56,492 bases of DNA, taken from Candidatus Zambryskibacteria bacterium CG10_big_fil_rev_8_21_14_0_10_42_12. Lineage in GTDB: Bacteria > Patescibacteriota > Minisyncoccia > Phycocordibacterales > 1-14-0-10-42-12. Position 1 is the first letter of the stretch. Each line of letters begins with the position of its first letter. Shown one piece after another: positions 1-9,841 of the stretch. The notes below the pieces were generated by a model. It was given only the letters and a program-made list of their open reading frames with translations, ran no database searches and was not told the origin of the DNA. A program made the position numbers and the translations under genes. The stretch spans positions 1-56,492 of the forward strand of contig PCXL01000008.1 in NCBI GenBank assembly GCA_002787695.1, written 5' to 3'.

Positions 1-118
1 AAGTTTCAAGAGATGATTTTTCCAGAAGGCGTTTTATACGACTATTCGACATTTGGAACCACAAAAACAGCCCATATTTACAGGCTAAAACAGCTAATTG
101 ATACTCCAAATTCTACTA

Positions 119-193
119 TGGTGCCCCCGCGAGGAATCGAACCTCGAATAACGGCTTAGAAGTCCGCAGTTATATCCATTTAACTACAGGGGC
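119..193 (-). tRNA. tRNA-Arg (TCT)
   Basis: Reverse complement GCCCCTG...CTTCTAA...GGTTCGATTCC...CGGGGGC-A-CCA; acceptor stem pairs, anticodon TCT, CCA encoded. Confidence 0.93.
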
Positions 194-351
194 AAGTGAG
201 GATCATAATACAAAAGCTTGCTTTTGTATTATATCCGATCGCCGCCCATGCATGATATTTCATACAGGGGCTTTATAACGACTCATTTATACCATAAATA
301 GTTGCTAAACGTAGATTTTTTTCGTATGCTGTCCTTGTTTTAGGGAACTTT

Positions 352-424
352 GGGCGATTAGCTCAGTTGGTAGAGCAACCCGTTTACACCGGGAAGGTCG
401 CAAGTTCGAGTCTTGCATCGCCCA
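352..424 (+). tRNA. tRNA-Val (TAC)
   Basis: GGGCGAT...CCCGTTTACACCGGG...GGTCGCAAGTTCGAGTC...ATCGCCC-A; anticodon TAC. Confidence 0.93.
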
Positions 425-472
425 CACGAATAAAAACATCAGACATGACTGGTGTTTTTATTTCAAAAATTT

Positions 473-1840
473 ATGGACACAATCAAAAAAGAAGTCGGAC
501 TCAAAATACCTGCATGGCTTATTGCAATAGTCGGTATACTTGCGGCCGCAGGCCTCTTTTTTGTTGTGTTATCTCTCGCTGCTTTACGAGCGGATGAATA
601 TACGTTGCCAAAGGGACTGTTTGCACAAACAGAGGATAATTTTGATTTTGGTCCACAACCTGTTCTCTCTGATCCAAACTATTTCAAGACGGTGCGAGAC
701 AAAATGCTCGAAGAGAAACTGAGTTTTATTGAAGCAGATCTTTCAGCTATGAAGGTGACATTGTATAAAAATGGAGAAAAAGAGATAGAAGTACCAATTG
801 CCACAAAAGGTAGGGAAGGTTCGTGGTGGGAAACGCCAGCAGGCATATATAAAATCGAATATAAAGCAGAAAACCATTTTTCATCATTCGGTCATGTGTA
901 TCAGCCATATAGCCTGGCTTTTCAAGGAAACTTCTTTATTCATGGATGGCCATACTATCCGGATGGCACCGATGTTCCGCGTTCGTATTCTGGCGGATGT
1001 ATTCGTCTAGAGACTGAAGATGCGGAAAAAATTTTTGCACTAGCGGAAAAAGACATGCCGGTGCTTGTATTTGAAGACGATTTTAAAGGAGATGAATTTT
1101 CATATGATGCACGTATTCCAGGTGTGACCGCGGATTCATATTTAGCGGTTGATTTGAGTAACAATTTTGCGTTTCTTTCCGAGGAAGCAGACAAAAAATT
1201 TTCTGTAGCTTCAATTACTAAACTCATGTCTGCGGTTGTAGCGACAGAATATATTAATATAGAAAAAGAGGTTGTGGCAGGTACCGACCTTGCATCAACA
1301 TCAATTCCTCGTATTAAACCTGGCGAAGTCCACACCGTCTATTCATTGCTCTACCCACTGTTGCTCGAATCTTCAAATGAGGCCGCAGAAGTTATTGCGG
1401 ATTCAATCGGGGAGAGCTGGTTTGTTGATCGTATGAATACCAAAGCAGATGCTATCGGACTTACCGACACGCATTTTGCAGATGCCTCAGGTGAAAAGTC
1501 TGCCAATGTTTCTACTGCAGAAGACCTCTATCGTCTTGCAAAGTACCTCTATCACAATCGGAAATTTATCCTTTCTCTCTCGGTAGATAAACTGGGATTC
1601 AATGTGTATGGCGATTCATCATTTACTGGTCTTCAAAATCTCAATGATATTCCTGGACTCAGCGGATATATGATTGGTGCAAAAGTGGGGCAGAGTACTT
1701 CGGCAGGACAGACTATGTTGGCAGTCATGGAATTGCCACTTCAAGGAGAAATCCGTCCTGTTGCTATCGTGGTGTTGGGGTCAGAGGATAATAAACGAGA
1801 TGTGAGATTGATTGCTGAGTATCTCCTCAGTCGATATTAA
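473..1840 (+). CDS. Fusion of L,D-transpeptidase (YkuD) and D-alanyl-D-alanine carboxypeptidase-like (peptidase S11) domains, membrane anchored
   Basis: N-terminal TM segment; YkuD motif IHGWPYYPDGTDVPRSYSGGCIRL; S11 motifs SITK (SxxK) and SSN (SxN). ORF opens at 452; ATG 473 (MDTIKKEV) is the likelier start. Confidence 0.85.
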   Translation: MDTIKKEVGLKIPAWLIAIVGILAAAGLFFVVLSLAALRADEYTLPKGLFAQTEDNFDFGPQPVLSDPNYFKTVRDKMLEEKLSFIEADLSAMKVTLYKNGEKEIEVPIATKGREGSWWETPAGIYKIEYKAENHFSSFGHVYQPYSLAFQGNFFIHGWPYYPDGTDVPRSYSGGCIRLETEDAEKIFALAEKDMPVLVFEDDFKGDEFSYDARIPGVTADSYLAVDLSNNFAFLSEEADKKFSVASITKLMSAVVATEYINIEKEVVAGTDLASTSIPRIKPGEVHTVYSLLYPLLLESSNEAAEVIADSIGESWFVDRMNTKADAIGLTDTHFADASGEKSANVSTAEDLYRLAKYLYHNRKFILSLSVDKLGFNVYGDSSFTGLQNLNDIPGLSGYMIGAKVGQSTSAGQTMLAVMELPLQGEIRPVAIVVLGSEDNKRDVRLIAEYLLSRY

Positions 1841-1842
1841 AC

Positions 1843-2571
1843 ATGAATATTTCTGTATTGTATGAAGATGATGACGTGTTGGTTCTTGATAAACCAGCGG
1901 GTCTATTGGTGCACGGTGATGGGAGAAGTGTGGAAGAAACACTCGTTGATTGGATTCACGAACAGTATCCCGACATTCAGGATGTTGGGGAAGATGCGCG
2001 TGTGGCAACAGGAGAGATCGTAAAGCGCCCTGGTATTGTGCATCGTATTGATCGTGACACCTCGGGCGTTATTATTGTATGCAAAACCGCTGAGAGTTTT
2101 GCGCACATGAAGCGACAGTTTCAAACGCGACAGGTAGAGAAACACTACAAAGCTTTTGTCTACGACAATATAAAAGAAGATGAAGGAGTTATCGATAAGC
2201 CAATCGGTAGAAGTCCAAAAGATTTTAGACAATGGTCCTCAGAAAATAATGCGCGCGGGGAATTGCGTGAAGCAGAAACGCGCTGGAAGAAGATTATTTC
2301 CACAAAAACCTGTGCTTTCTTAGAAGTCATACCTAAAACAGGCAGAACGCACCAGATTCGGGTACATTTAAAATATATAGAACATCCGATAGTTGCAGAC
2401 CCGCTCTATGCGCCACAGAGGGCCAAGCTTCTGGGGTTTGAAAGGTTGGCTCTGCATGCCCATCAGATCTCATTTGAGACGGTTTCAGGTAAAAAGGTTT
2501 CTGTTGAGGCTCCGTATCCGAGAGACTTTGAGAAAGCTATTGAAACAATTGCCAAAGAAGAAACCCTGTGA
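1843..2571 (+). CDS. RluA-family pseudouridine synthase
   Basis: Motif [20 protein letters not shown] and [19 protein letters not shown]. Confidence 0.9.
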   Translation: MNISVLYEDDDVLVLDKPAGLLVHGDGRSVEETLVDWIHEQYPDIQDVGEDARVATGEIVKRPGIVHRIDRDTSGVIIVCKTAESFAHMKRQFQTRQVEKHYKAFVYDNIKEDEGVIDKPIGRSPKDFRQWSSENNARGELREAETRWKKIISTKTCAFLEVIPKTGRTHQIRVHLKYIEHPIVADPLYAPQRAKLLGFERLALHAHQISFETVSGKKVSVEAPYPRDFEKAIETIAKEETL

Positions 2572-2587
2572 TACTCTATGTCGCGTT

Positions 2588-3073
2588 ATGGCAGAAGTCT
2601 TCTCTCCAGTAAACATAAAAGAACGACAGGCGCTTGATGTCCGAGCGGGGGATACAGTTCGTGTGCACCAGAAGATTCAAGAAAAAGGTAAAACTCGCAT
2701 TCAGATTTTTGAAGGACTCGTCCTTGCGGTAAAGCATGGCAAAGAAGCGGGTGGTACATTTACGGTTCGTCGTGTAGCAAGTGGAGTAGGAGTTGAGAAG
2801 ATTTTCCCAATCTATTCTCCAATGATCGACAAGATCGAGATCGTAAAGCGATCAAAGGTTCGTCGCGCAAAGCTTTACCACATTCGTGACAAGGCCGCTA
2901 AAGATATCCGCCGCCAGATGAGAAATATCCGAGAGGTTCCAGATATGCCAGAGATTGAAGAAGAGGTACTTGCCTCAGAAGCTCCAGAAGTAACAGAAGC
3001 AGAAGTGGTAGAGGAAAAGCCGGACGAAACTCCTTCAGAAGAAACCTCAACAGAAGATAAAAAAGAAGAATAA
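2588..3073 (+). CDS. rplS: 50S ribosomal protein L19 with acidic C-terminal extension
   Basis: Starts [51 protein letters not shown]; the listed ORF starts too early (2393). Confidence 0.92.
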   Translation: MAEVFSPVNIKERQALDVRAGDTVRVHQKIQEKGKTRIQIFEGLVLAVKHGKEAGGTFTVRRVASGVGVEKIFPIYSPMIDKIEIVKRSKVRRAKLYHIRDKAAKDIRRQMRNIREVPDMPEIEEEVLASEAPEVTEAEVVEEKPDETPSEETSTEDKKEE

Positions 3074-3098
3074 AACAAACGCCCCTGGGCGTTTGTTT
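3074..3098 (+). terminator. Rho-independent terminator after rplS
   Basis: AAACAAACGCCC-CT-GGGCGTTTGTTT hairpin. Confidence 0.8.
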
Positions 3099-3140
3099 CG
3101 TATTGAAAGTTCAGAAAACTTTGAGTATAGTGATGTTGAT

Positions 3141-3226
3141 GCGCAGGTGGCGGAATTTGGTAGACGCGCTGCCTTGAGGTGGCAGTGCCCGTTTAGGGCG
3201 TGGAGGTTCAAGTCCTCTCTTGCGCA
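3141..3226 (+). tRNA. tRNA-Leu (GAG)
   Basis: GCGCAGG...CTTGAGG anticodon loop, long variable arm, GGTTCAAGTCC, CTTGCGC-A. Confidence 0.93.
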
Positions 3227-3227
3227 C

Positions 3228-3264
3228 AATAACAAAAACGCACTCCTTAGGAGTGCGTTTTTGT
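3228..3264. terminator. Bidirectional terminator between tRNA-Leu and DoxX-like gene
   Basis: AACAAAAACGCACTCC-TTA-GGAGTGCGTTTTTGTTA. Confidence 0.8.
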
Positions 3265-3617
3265 TATTTCTTTAGCATATACCACAGGGCGAGTGGTGCA
3301 CCCCAGTTTGTCCATCGCTCAAAGAAATCCCAAATAGGATCTCCGCCAAATGGCCATCTTATGAGTGCGGTCCAAAGCCCCCAAAACGCCATCCAGAGTA
3401 CGAGTGGTCGCATTGGTTTTATAAGCACCAGGAGTGCAAGTGCAACATCCATAATGCCCACAACCAACAGCATGGTGACTATGGTATCTGGATTGGTGAT
3501 ACCAAAAGTTTCAAAATATTTAAACCACCCCTCTTTTCCTTGGAGCGCGAATACACCGTGTCCGAGGAATTCTCCGGCAACTGCGATTCGAAGAATCCAC
3601 ATTATTTTATCGTTCAT
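3264..3617 (-). CDS. Small DoxX-like integral membrane protein
   Basis: 117 aa, 3-4 hydrophobic helices, DoxX-like spacing. Confidence 0.55.
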   Translation of the reverse strand: MNDKIMWILRIAVAGEFLGHGVFALQGKEGWFKYFETFGITNPDTIVTMLLVVGIMDVALALLVLIKPMRPLVLWMAFWGLWTALIRWPFGGDPIWDFFERWTNWGAPLALWYMLKK

Positions 3618-3746
3618 ATGATTAGCTTAGTTTCTAATATACATTACTATGCATATATCATAGCTCCGTTTATAAAAAAATTTTGTATACCTGTGTATTT
3701 GTGTCAGTGATTCGCTTGCGGTATAAATAACACTCGGAGGTTTGCC

Positions 3747-3905
3747 GTGTTTGAGATCTTTAGTCCGCTGTACGCGGTTGCTGGTGACATGTACGATACG
3801 CTCTCGAACCCACGAGAATGGTTCTGGGGCATCGTTGAACTGTTGCGCGAAACGGTTGTTGCAACCAGTAGCGCCGTGCGGCAATTCGGTGGTCGGTTAC
3901 TTTGA
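3747..3905 (+). CDS. Small hypothetical protein (52 aa, GTG start)
   Basis: GGAGG 5 nt upstream of GTG; translation VFEIFSPLYAVAGDMYDTLSNPREWFWGIVELLRETVVATSSAVRQFGGRLL*; hairpin CGCCAGT...ACTGGCG follows. Absent from supplied track. Confidence 0.6.
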   Translation: MFEIFSPLYAVAGDMYDTLSNPREWFWGIVELLRETVVATSSAVRQFGGRLL

Positions 3906-4024
3906 CCACGCTTCGCAAATCAGGGCGCCAGTCTCGTTTGAGTCACTGGCGTCTTTCTCTTTATTGTCACAAACAGTGTTTTTACAAACTTGTCTTGTAA
4001 CCTTAATTCATTATTGAGATAATA

Positions 4025-4525
4025 ATGAATATGGCTATATCAAATTGTAAAAATTGTTCAAAAAATTTTTATGTTAAGCCTGCTCATCTTAAATCTGGCA
4101 AAGGTCTCTATTGTTCTCTTTCCTGTAAATACAAAGGAACTCGTACAGGTAAGCTGGTATCCTGCTCACAGTGTGGCGTATTGGTCTACAAAAAGAAAAC
4201 AGAATTAAATCGCTCTAAAAGCAAAAAGTATTTTTGTTCAAAATCGTGTCAGTTTAAGTGGAGGAATAGAAACTTTATTGGCGAAAAACATACTAATTGG
4301 AAACATGGAAAATTTACATATAGGGGAATTTTAGAGAGGAGTAATGTGCCAAAAGTGTGTCGCTTATGTAAAACCACGGACAAGCGTGTTTTGGCGGTTC
4401 ATCATATTGATCATAACCATGAAAATAATGTATTTGAAAATTTAGCGTGGCTTTGTCATAATTGCCACCACCTTGTCCATCACTATAAGCAGGAGAGGGC
4501 TAGGTTTATGGCGGTTGTGGTGTAA
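4025..4525 (+). CDS. HNH endonuclease with N-terminal Cys-pair zinc motifs
   Basis: VHHIDHNHENNVFENLAWLCHNCHHLVHH plus CxxC pairs; 3' end overlaps tRNA-His. Confidence 0.8.
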   Translation: MNMAISNCKNCSKNFYVKPAHLKSGKGLYCSLSCKYKGTRTGKLVSCSQCGVLVYKKKTELNRSKSKKYFCSKSCQFKWRNRNFIGEKHTNWKHGKFTYRGILERSNVPKVCRLCKTTDKRVLAVHHIDHNHENNVFENLAWLCHNCHHLVHHYKQERARFMAVVV

Positions 4526-4581
4526 TGGTAACACTACAGTTTGTGGCACTGTCGATCCGGGTTCAATTCCCGGCAATCGCC
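4510..4581 (+). tRNA. tRNA-His (GTG)
   Basis: G-1 plus GCGGTTG...TTTGTGGC anticodon loop...GGGTTCAATTCC...CAATCGC-C; 8 bp acceptor typical of tRNA-His. Confidence 0.92.
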
Positions 4582-4657
4582 CAAGTTTAGGAATAAGAGA
4601 CGACAAGGGGCCTAAGTTAGGAATAAATAACGTTGTATGCTTCAATAGAGTTTCTCT

Positions 4658-5083
4658 ATGCAAACTTATTCTGCCACTAGGCGTTTCTGGATGTTCACGT
4701 ACGCAAACACAGTTTTTGTTGTTCATTTTTTACTTGTGCTGATGAATGTTGTGGGCTGGATTTTCCCGGGACCAATTTTTTATGCGTATCTTACAACATG
4801 GTTTCTGGCTGTTGCGGTCGATATTCTTTTCGGTGTCTGTCCTCTTACACAGATGGAATTTAACATAAGGAAAAAGCTTGATCCTGAAGCCAAGTTTGAA
4901 AAGTCGTGCATGGTGCATTACATCCGTAAATGGCGCGGATTAGCTCCACGATCTCCCGAATCTGATGCACCGAAAACATGGAGACAAAAACATTCGATCG
5001 TCTTTATCATGGTGCCGCTCTTGGTCGTAAGTCTTATCTGGCAAACGCTCGTCTATGGGCGAGATATTTTTTATTTTGCGTAA
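4658..5083 (+). CDS. DUF2784-like membrane protein
   Basis: Membrane protein with FGVCPLTQMEF motif. Confidence 0.5.
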   Translation: MQTYSATRRFWMFTYANTVFVVHFLLVLMNVVGWIFPGPIFYAYLTTWFLAVAVDILFGVCPLTQMEFNIRKKLDPEAKFEKSCMVHYIRKWRGLAPRSPESDAPKTWRQKHSIVFIMVPLLVVSLIWQTLVYGRDIFYFA

Positions 5084-5109
5084 ATATACTGTTCGGGTAT
5101 GATGTCGGG

Positions 5110-5231
5110 ATGAATCCCGTTAGAGGCCGCGGTCACTAACGCGCATATAATAGTTATGAATATGTTTGTAGGTATTAGTACATATAACCAGCTTGTTGCT
5201 ACCCATCGCGACCTGCCTCTAACGGGATGAA
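5110..5231 (+). repeat. Start-codon element copy 1 (112 bp element 5115-5226 plus ATGAA duplications)
   Basis: ATGAA-TCCCGTTAGAGGC...GCCTCTAACGGG-ATGAA; abuts ATG 5227. Confidence 0.85.
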
Positions 5232-5814
5232 AAACCAGAAGCATATCGGACTGGATTTTGATGATGTGATTTTTGATATGTGCGGGTCTATTGTTGAGTA
5301 TCACAATAAAAATTACGGGACAAATTTGACACGCGATGACATGGTTTCTTTTGAATTTTCCGATGTATGGAAATGTAGTATCCCAGAAACGCAACGGCGT
5401 GTGTGGGAATTTTTTGATTCTCCTGAACATCAGGTGAGCGAACCCGTGCCTGATGCAATAGAACATGTAAAAGAATTACTGGATAACTACAAAGTTACTA
5501 TTGTCACCGCGCGTCCAGAAACACACATGGTACCGACAAAAAAATGGCTGGAGAACCATGTGCCGGAACTACTCCCATATATGCATTTTACAAATGGTTT
5601 TGGTGGCGGAGTAAAGAGAGAAAAAGGGGAAGTGTGTAAGGAGCTTGGTATCGATATTTTTGTCGAAGACGCACCAATTCATATAGAAAGTGTTTCAAAA
5701 ACAGTGCCTCAGGTGTATCTCTTTGATATGCCGTGGAACAAAGCGCTTGTTGATCTGCCTAAAAATGTAGAACGGGTGCATTCATGGGCTGATTTGCGTG
5801 AGAAACTCCTGTAA
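5227..5814 (+). CDS. HAD-family 5' nucleotidase-like protein
   Basis: GLDFDDVIFDMCG, VTIVTARPE, FVEDAPIH HAD motifs. Confidence 0.75.
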   Translation: MKNQKHIGLDFDDVIFDMCGSIVEYHNKNYGTNLTRDDMVSFEFSDVWKCSIPETQRRVWEFFDSPEHQVSEPVPDAIEHVKELLDNYKVTIVTARPETHMVPTKKWLENHVPELLPYMHFTNGFGGGVKREKGEVCKELGIDIFVEDAPIHIESVSKTVPQVYLFDMPWNKALVDLPKNVERVHSWADLREKLL

Positions 5815-5894
5815 AGTCAGATATTGACTTTAGTATAAAATAATGCTATTATATAATTAGGTACCCCTTACTAAAGGGGGAGGAGAAGCTTGAC

Positions 5895-7049
5895 ATGAGG
5901 ATTCAGTTTTCGGCCATGATTCTGGCCATTTTTTCGTTCGTTTCGGTGTTGCCGGCCGAAGAGCAGCGGGTCATCGAGCCTACCTACATGGTTGGTTCTG
6001 GACTGACGAAGGACGGGCCGACGGCTCGCGATCTCGCGAACACCACTGCAAAGCTTTCGGCGGAGCGGAGGAGCCAGTTTCACTGCGTTCCGGAGTCGCT
6101 GCTGGTTTCCTACGTCGGGGAGGTCACATCCTTTACCGACGCGGACTGTGATGGTGTGGCGGAATACGTTCACACCATCTGGAGTCAGAGAGCGGGTCGA
6201 TCACTCGAGTTCGGATACTTGGTCCAAGACCAAGACCGAACCATTCACTCGTCTACAACGAGAGGGTTGATCTCGATCGATCCAACCTACCAGAAAAACC
6301 AGCGACTCTTTGGGAAAGAGATCGAGGCGGCCATGATTCACACGAGCCAGAGCCTTTTCGATCCGAAGCGGACCGGGGATTTCTTTCTGATCGGCGGCGA
6401 AGGTCCGTTGATCGAGAAGGAGGTACTTGTCGAACAAGACGAGAAGGGCGAGGTTGTGCGAGAAATATTGGTGAATACAGCTGTCAATCCGTACCTGGGG
6501 TTTGGTCCCCAGAATTGTCTCGACTTCGCGTGGCACAAGCCAACGCAGAGCTTGCTCTGTATCGGTGAGTGGCAGGTGTACGACGACGAGGAGCCAGTCT
6601 CCGGACTCTGGGTCATCCCGAGAAAACTCAGTGGCCAGCTCGATTGGGAGCGCCCACGATTTTTCTGGTCCATCAGCGAGAACGTGAAATACGCGGGGCT
6701 CGCGGCGGACGAGACAGGGGTTTACCTGTTCATCGTTGCGACCGACCAGTCGGGTCCACTTGCAACCTCATGGCTGGTACACGTGACTCTGCAACGGAAT
6801 GGTCACGAAGGGCCTTTCGGAGCGGCTTATCACGTGATCAGTCACGATCTGGCGGATCCGACGGTTCGACAACCGATCGCGATCGCCAAGGAGGGATTGC
6901 GGGTAGTGCTGGCGTCGTACTGGGGTAACCAGGTGACGCATGACATATACCATGTATCGAGGGACGGACAGAAGGTCAGACCGTTTGCGCTAGGTTTTGG
7001 CAAACCAGGCGGAATGGTCGTCCAAAAAATCCGTCCCGGCAAAGGCTAA
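5895..7049 (+). CDS. Hypothetical secreted protein, GC-rich relative to neighbours
   Basis: Signal peptide MRIQFSAMILAIFSFVSVLPAEE; GGGGGAGGAG RBS; no recognised family. Confidence 0.7.
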   Translation: MRIQFSAMILAIFSFVSVLPAEEQRVIEPTYMVGSGLTKDGPTARDLANTTAKLSAERRSQFHCVPESLLVSYVGEVTSFTDADCDGVAEYVHTIWSQRAGRSLEFGYLVQDQDRTIHSSTTRGLISIDPTYQKNQRLFGKEIEAAMIHTSQSLFDPKRTGDFFLIGGEGPLIEKEVLVEQDEKGEVVREILVNTAVNPYLGFGPQNCLDFAWHKPTQSLLCIGEWQVYDDEEPVSGLWVIPRKLSGQLDWERPRFFWSISENVKYAGLAADETGVYLFIVATDQSGPLATSWLVHVTLQRNGHEGPFGAAYHVISHDLADPTVRQPIAIAKEGLRVVLASYWGNQVTHDIYHVSRDGQKVRPFALGFGKPGGMVVQKIRPGKG

Positions 7050-7073
7050 CCAACCAAATCCTGCTTTGGCAGG

Positions 7074-7100
7074 TAGGCGCGCTCGCGAGAGCGCGCCTTT
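7074..7100 (+). terminator. Rho-independent terminator
   Basis: AGGCGCGCTCGCGAGAGCGCGCCTTTT. Confidence 0.75.
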
Positions 7101-7374
7101 TCATGTTTAAAAAAAGAATATTCTGTGAACAATTTTGATACCTGTGGACAACTTTATAGGACATTTCATTAAAAGAATGTGGAGATTCAAACCTTTCCTA
7201 TAGGACACCTTTGACAGTGGGGATTATTTGAATCGCAAGAGCCATTCTTCATGAATTTGTTCATAATCGAGAGGTATAATTAGTCTCAGCGAACGGCAAG
7301 ACTCTCGTGGGAAGTCTTGGCTATAGTTTTAGTGGTTCATCTCACTTTATACAAATTATCAACTAATTATTAGT

Positions 7375-9555
7375 ATGTTTATGAATACAATTATTCAAAA
7401 AATAACCATGCGAAGTGCGATTGCTCTCGGAGCAGGACTCGCTTTGCTTGGTTCAATGCTTATCGCAATCCCTGCGTATGCAGAATCTCCAATAGGGTGT
7501 AGTGCCGACAATAGTGTTGTGAATATCTCATCAGATAAAATTGCTGCTGAAGAAGGCGAAACAATCACCTTTACTGTTGAGGCAGGTAATCCTACGTCTG
7601 TAAATGGATGCGATATCACAAATAGAACGATGACACTCACATTACCAGATGGTAGTACGGTACCATTTGGTCCAGTCAACTATCCAAATGGTACTGCAGT
7701 AGCAGTTGTGGGCAGTGCTCCATATATTGCAAATTCCGCAAATCTTTCTGGAGGTTTTTGGGTTGCAAATGTTACATGGGACGGAACATTGAAAGCTGTA
7801 TCTGATCAACCCTCAACTGGTTCAAAAAATGCTGTAGTGAACGAAGTTGAAGATCTTGAAGTTTCAAAAACAGCCGTTCCTTCATTCGAACGACGAATCA
7901 CGTGGACTATTGATAAGAGTGTAGATATTGACGAACACAATCTTTTGACAGGACAGAGTGGAGAATCAACATACACTGTTGCACTTGTAAAAAATGTTGA
8001 AGAAGCAGGATATAAAGTAGATGGTGTTATCACTATCCATAACCCAAATGATACAGAAAGTGCAACAATTGCATCTGTAGGCGATGTTATTTCTGGGTAT
8101 GGAAATGCAGATACGGTAAATTGCGGTGTGACATTCCCACACGTTCTTGCGGCAGGAGGTACGCTTGAGTGTACATATTCATCATCTCTACCAGATGATA
8201 CTACGCGTACAAACACTGCAACAGTAGTAACAAGTGGTTTCATTGACGGGGGATCTGGTGAAGCATCTGTCGATTTTACAGGTGTGAATCCAACATTGAC
8301 AGGTTTTGAAACTGTTAATGTTACAGATACGGTGGAAGGTTCGCTCGGTTCATTCTCTGATTCTGGTAATGCAATGTATACACGTGAATTTATATGTGAT
8401 GCCGATGAAGGAAATCATCCAAACACAGCTACGATTGTAGAAACACAACAAAGTGATGATGCGTTCGTTGACGTAATTTGTTCAACACCGTCAGTCACTG
8501 TTGAAAAAACAGGTGCAGAGCTGTCAAAGATTGGCGATGAAGCAACGTATACATTTCTAATCACAAACACAGGTGACACAACTTTGTATCTTGAAAGTAT
8601 AGTGGATGACAAAATTGGTGACCTAACAAATTCAAGCAACTATGACAGTAGTACGTGTGGTGCAAGCTTGGCACCGGCAGGTAGTTGTACAATCATCTCA
8701 ACTATTACTATCCCTGGTGATGCATCAGATCCATTTATTAACACCGTTGATGTGACATATGACACAGCTGAAGCGCTTGATGGATTTGAGGCAACGGCGT
8801 CAGATAATCATGAGACAGAACTATTTCAACCATCAGTTGAAATAGTAAAGTCTGGTCCTTCAGAAGCTGCAGTTGGTGATGAAATTACGTATAGCTTTAC
8901 GATCAACAATACAAGCTCTTCTGACTCACCAGACCTACTTATTGACAGTATTGTCGATAATGTAATTGGTGATCTGTCAGCAGAAGCAAGTGGGGCAGGA
9001 TGTGATACTCTCGCGCAGGGAAGTAGCTGTAACTTTAATGTGAATTATACGATTGACGCAGGGGACCCAAGTCCACTCGTAAATACGGTTGTGGTTCACT
9101 ATCACCCAGCAGAGTTTCCGAACGATATTACAGATGACGATAGTCACACACTTAATATCATTCAGTTAGAATTTGCTGGATGTACGCCGGGATTCTGGAA
9201 AAACAATATTGAAGGGGTGTGGGAAACATATGCTCCAACAAATGAATTCATCAATGTGTTCGGCGTAAGTAGTTTCTCAATTGGAAAAGGTAAGAAAGGC
9301 GTACTAGATCCAAACTTGCTTGAGGCACTTAATGCAAATGGAGGAGGTATTGATGCACTTGCTCGTCATGCCGTAGCCGCACTCTTGAATGCTGCGCATG
9401 GAGACGTGGCATATCCATGGACAGAAGCACAGATTATTTCAGCAGTTCAGGCTGCATTTGCGAGCGAAGACTACGAATCTCTCAAGAATCAGCTTGCGGG
9501 ATTCAATGAAGAAGGATGTAGCATTGACGCTCATGGAAATCCTATTACTGAGTAG
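7375..9555 (+). CDS. Large secreted surface protein with DUF11-like repeats and Cys-containing C-terminal domain
   Basis: Signal peptide; repeats SVEIVKSGPSEAAVGDEITYSFTINNTSS; C-terminus GCTPGFWKNNIEGVWETY. Start may be 7381. Confidence 0.7.
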   Translation: MFMNTIIQKITMRSAIALGAGLALLGSMLIAIPAYAESPIGCSADNSVVNISSDKIAAEEGETITFTVEAGNPTSVNGCDITNRTMTLTLPDGSTVPFGPVNYPNGTAVAVVGSAPYIANSANLSGGFWVANVTWDGTLKAVSDQPSTGSKNAVVNEVEDLEVSKTAVPSFERRITWTIDKSVDIDEHNLLTGQSGESTYTVALVKNVEEAGYKVDGVITIHNPNDTESATIASVGDVISGYGNADTVNCGVTFPHVLAAGGTLECTYSSSLPDDTTRTNTATVVTSGFIDGGSGEASVDFTGVNPTLTGFETVNVTDTVEGSLGSFSDSGNAMYTREFICDADEGNHPNTATIVETQQSDDAFVDVICSTPSVTVEKTGAELSKIGDEATYTFLITNTGDTTLYLESIVDDKIGDLTNSSNYDSSTCGASLAPAGSCTIISTITIPGDASDPFINTVDVTYDTAEALDGFEATASDNHETELFQPSVEIVKSGPSEAAVGDEITYSFTINNTSSSDSPDLLIDSIVDNVIGDLSAEASGAGCDTLAQGSSCNFNVNYTIDAGDPSPLVNTVVVHYHPAEFPNDITDDDSHTLNIIQLEFAGCTPGFWKNNIEGVWETYAPTNEFINVFGVSSFSIGKGKKGVLDPNLLEALNANGGGIDALARHAVAALLNAAHGDVAYPWTEAQIISAVQAAFASEDYESLKNQLAGFNEEGCSIDAHGNPITE

Positions 9556-9581
9556 GGAATCCTAAAACTCGTAAGAGTTGA

Positions 9582-9613
9582 AACAAACCGCGCGGTAATC
9601 CGCGCGGTTTGTT
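9582..9613 (+). terminator. Rho-independent terminator
   Basis: AACAAACCGCGCGG-TAAT-CCGCGCGGTTTGTT. Confidence 0.8.
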
Positions 9614-9647
9614 GTTGGTGGTATGATAGAGGAGGAAAGAGGAGGGA

Positions 9648-9803
9648 ATGATCATGTCTATCATGAGTCCGGCACCTTGCCCATGTTATGCTGACCCGCC
9701 GTACGGTCACTGTAGCAATCCAATGGCGTGCCCGTACTATCGAGAAGTGGTGATGGAAGGGTTGCATCCCACACAACACATAATCCTGCGGGAAGTCGTT
9801 TAA
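9648..9803 (+). CDS. Small Cys-rich hypothetical protein (51 aa)
   Basis: AGGAGG-type RBS; MIMSIMSPAPCPCYADPPYGHCSNPMACPYYREVVMEGLHPTQHIILREVV*. Absent from supplied track. Confidence 0.55.
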   Translation: MIMSIMSPAPCPCYADPPYGHCSNPMACPYYREVVMEGLHPTQHIILREVV

Positions 9804-9841
9804 ATCATCCGTGAAGGAGACCGGTTGAAGGAGGAAAAGAA

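Noticed and set aside
955-1335. Antisense ORF inside the YkuD/S11 gene (and similar shadow ORFs throughout the track)
   Set aside because: Overlap confidently assigned genes on the other strand or frame, with low-complexity Ser/Thr-rich or otherwise non-protein-like translations.
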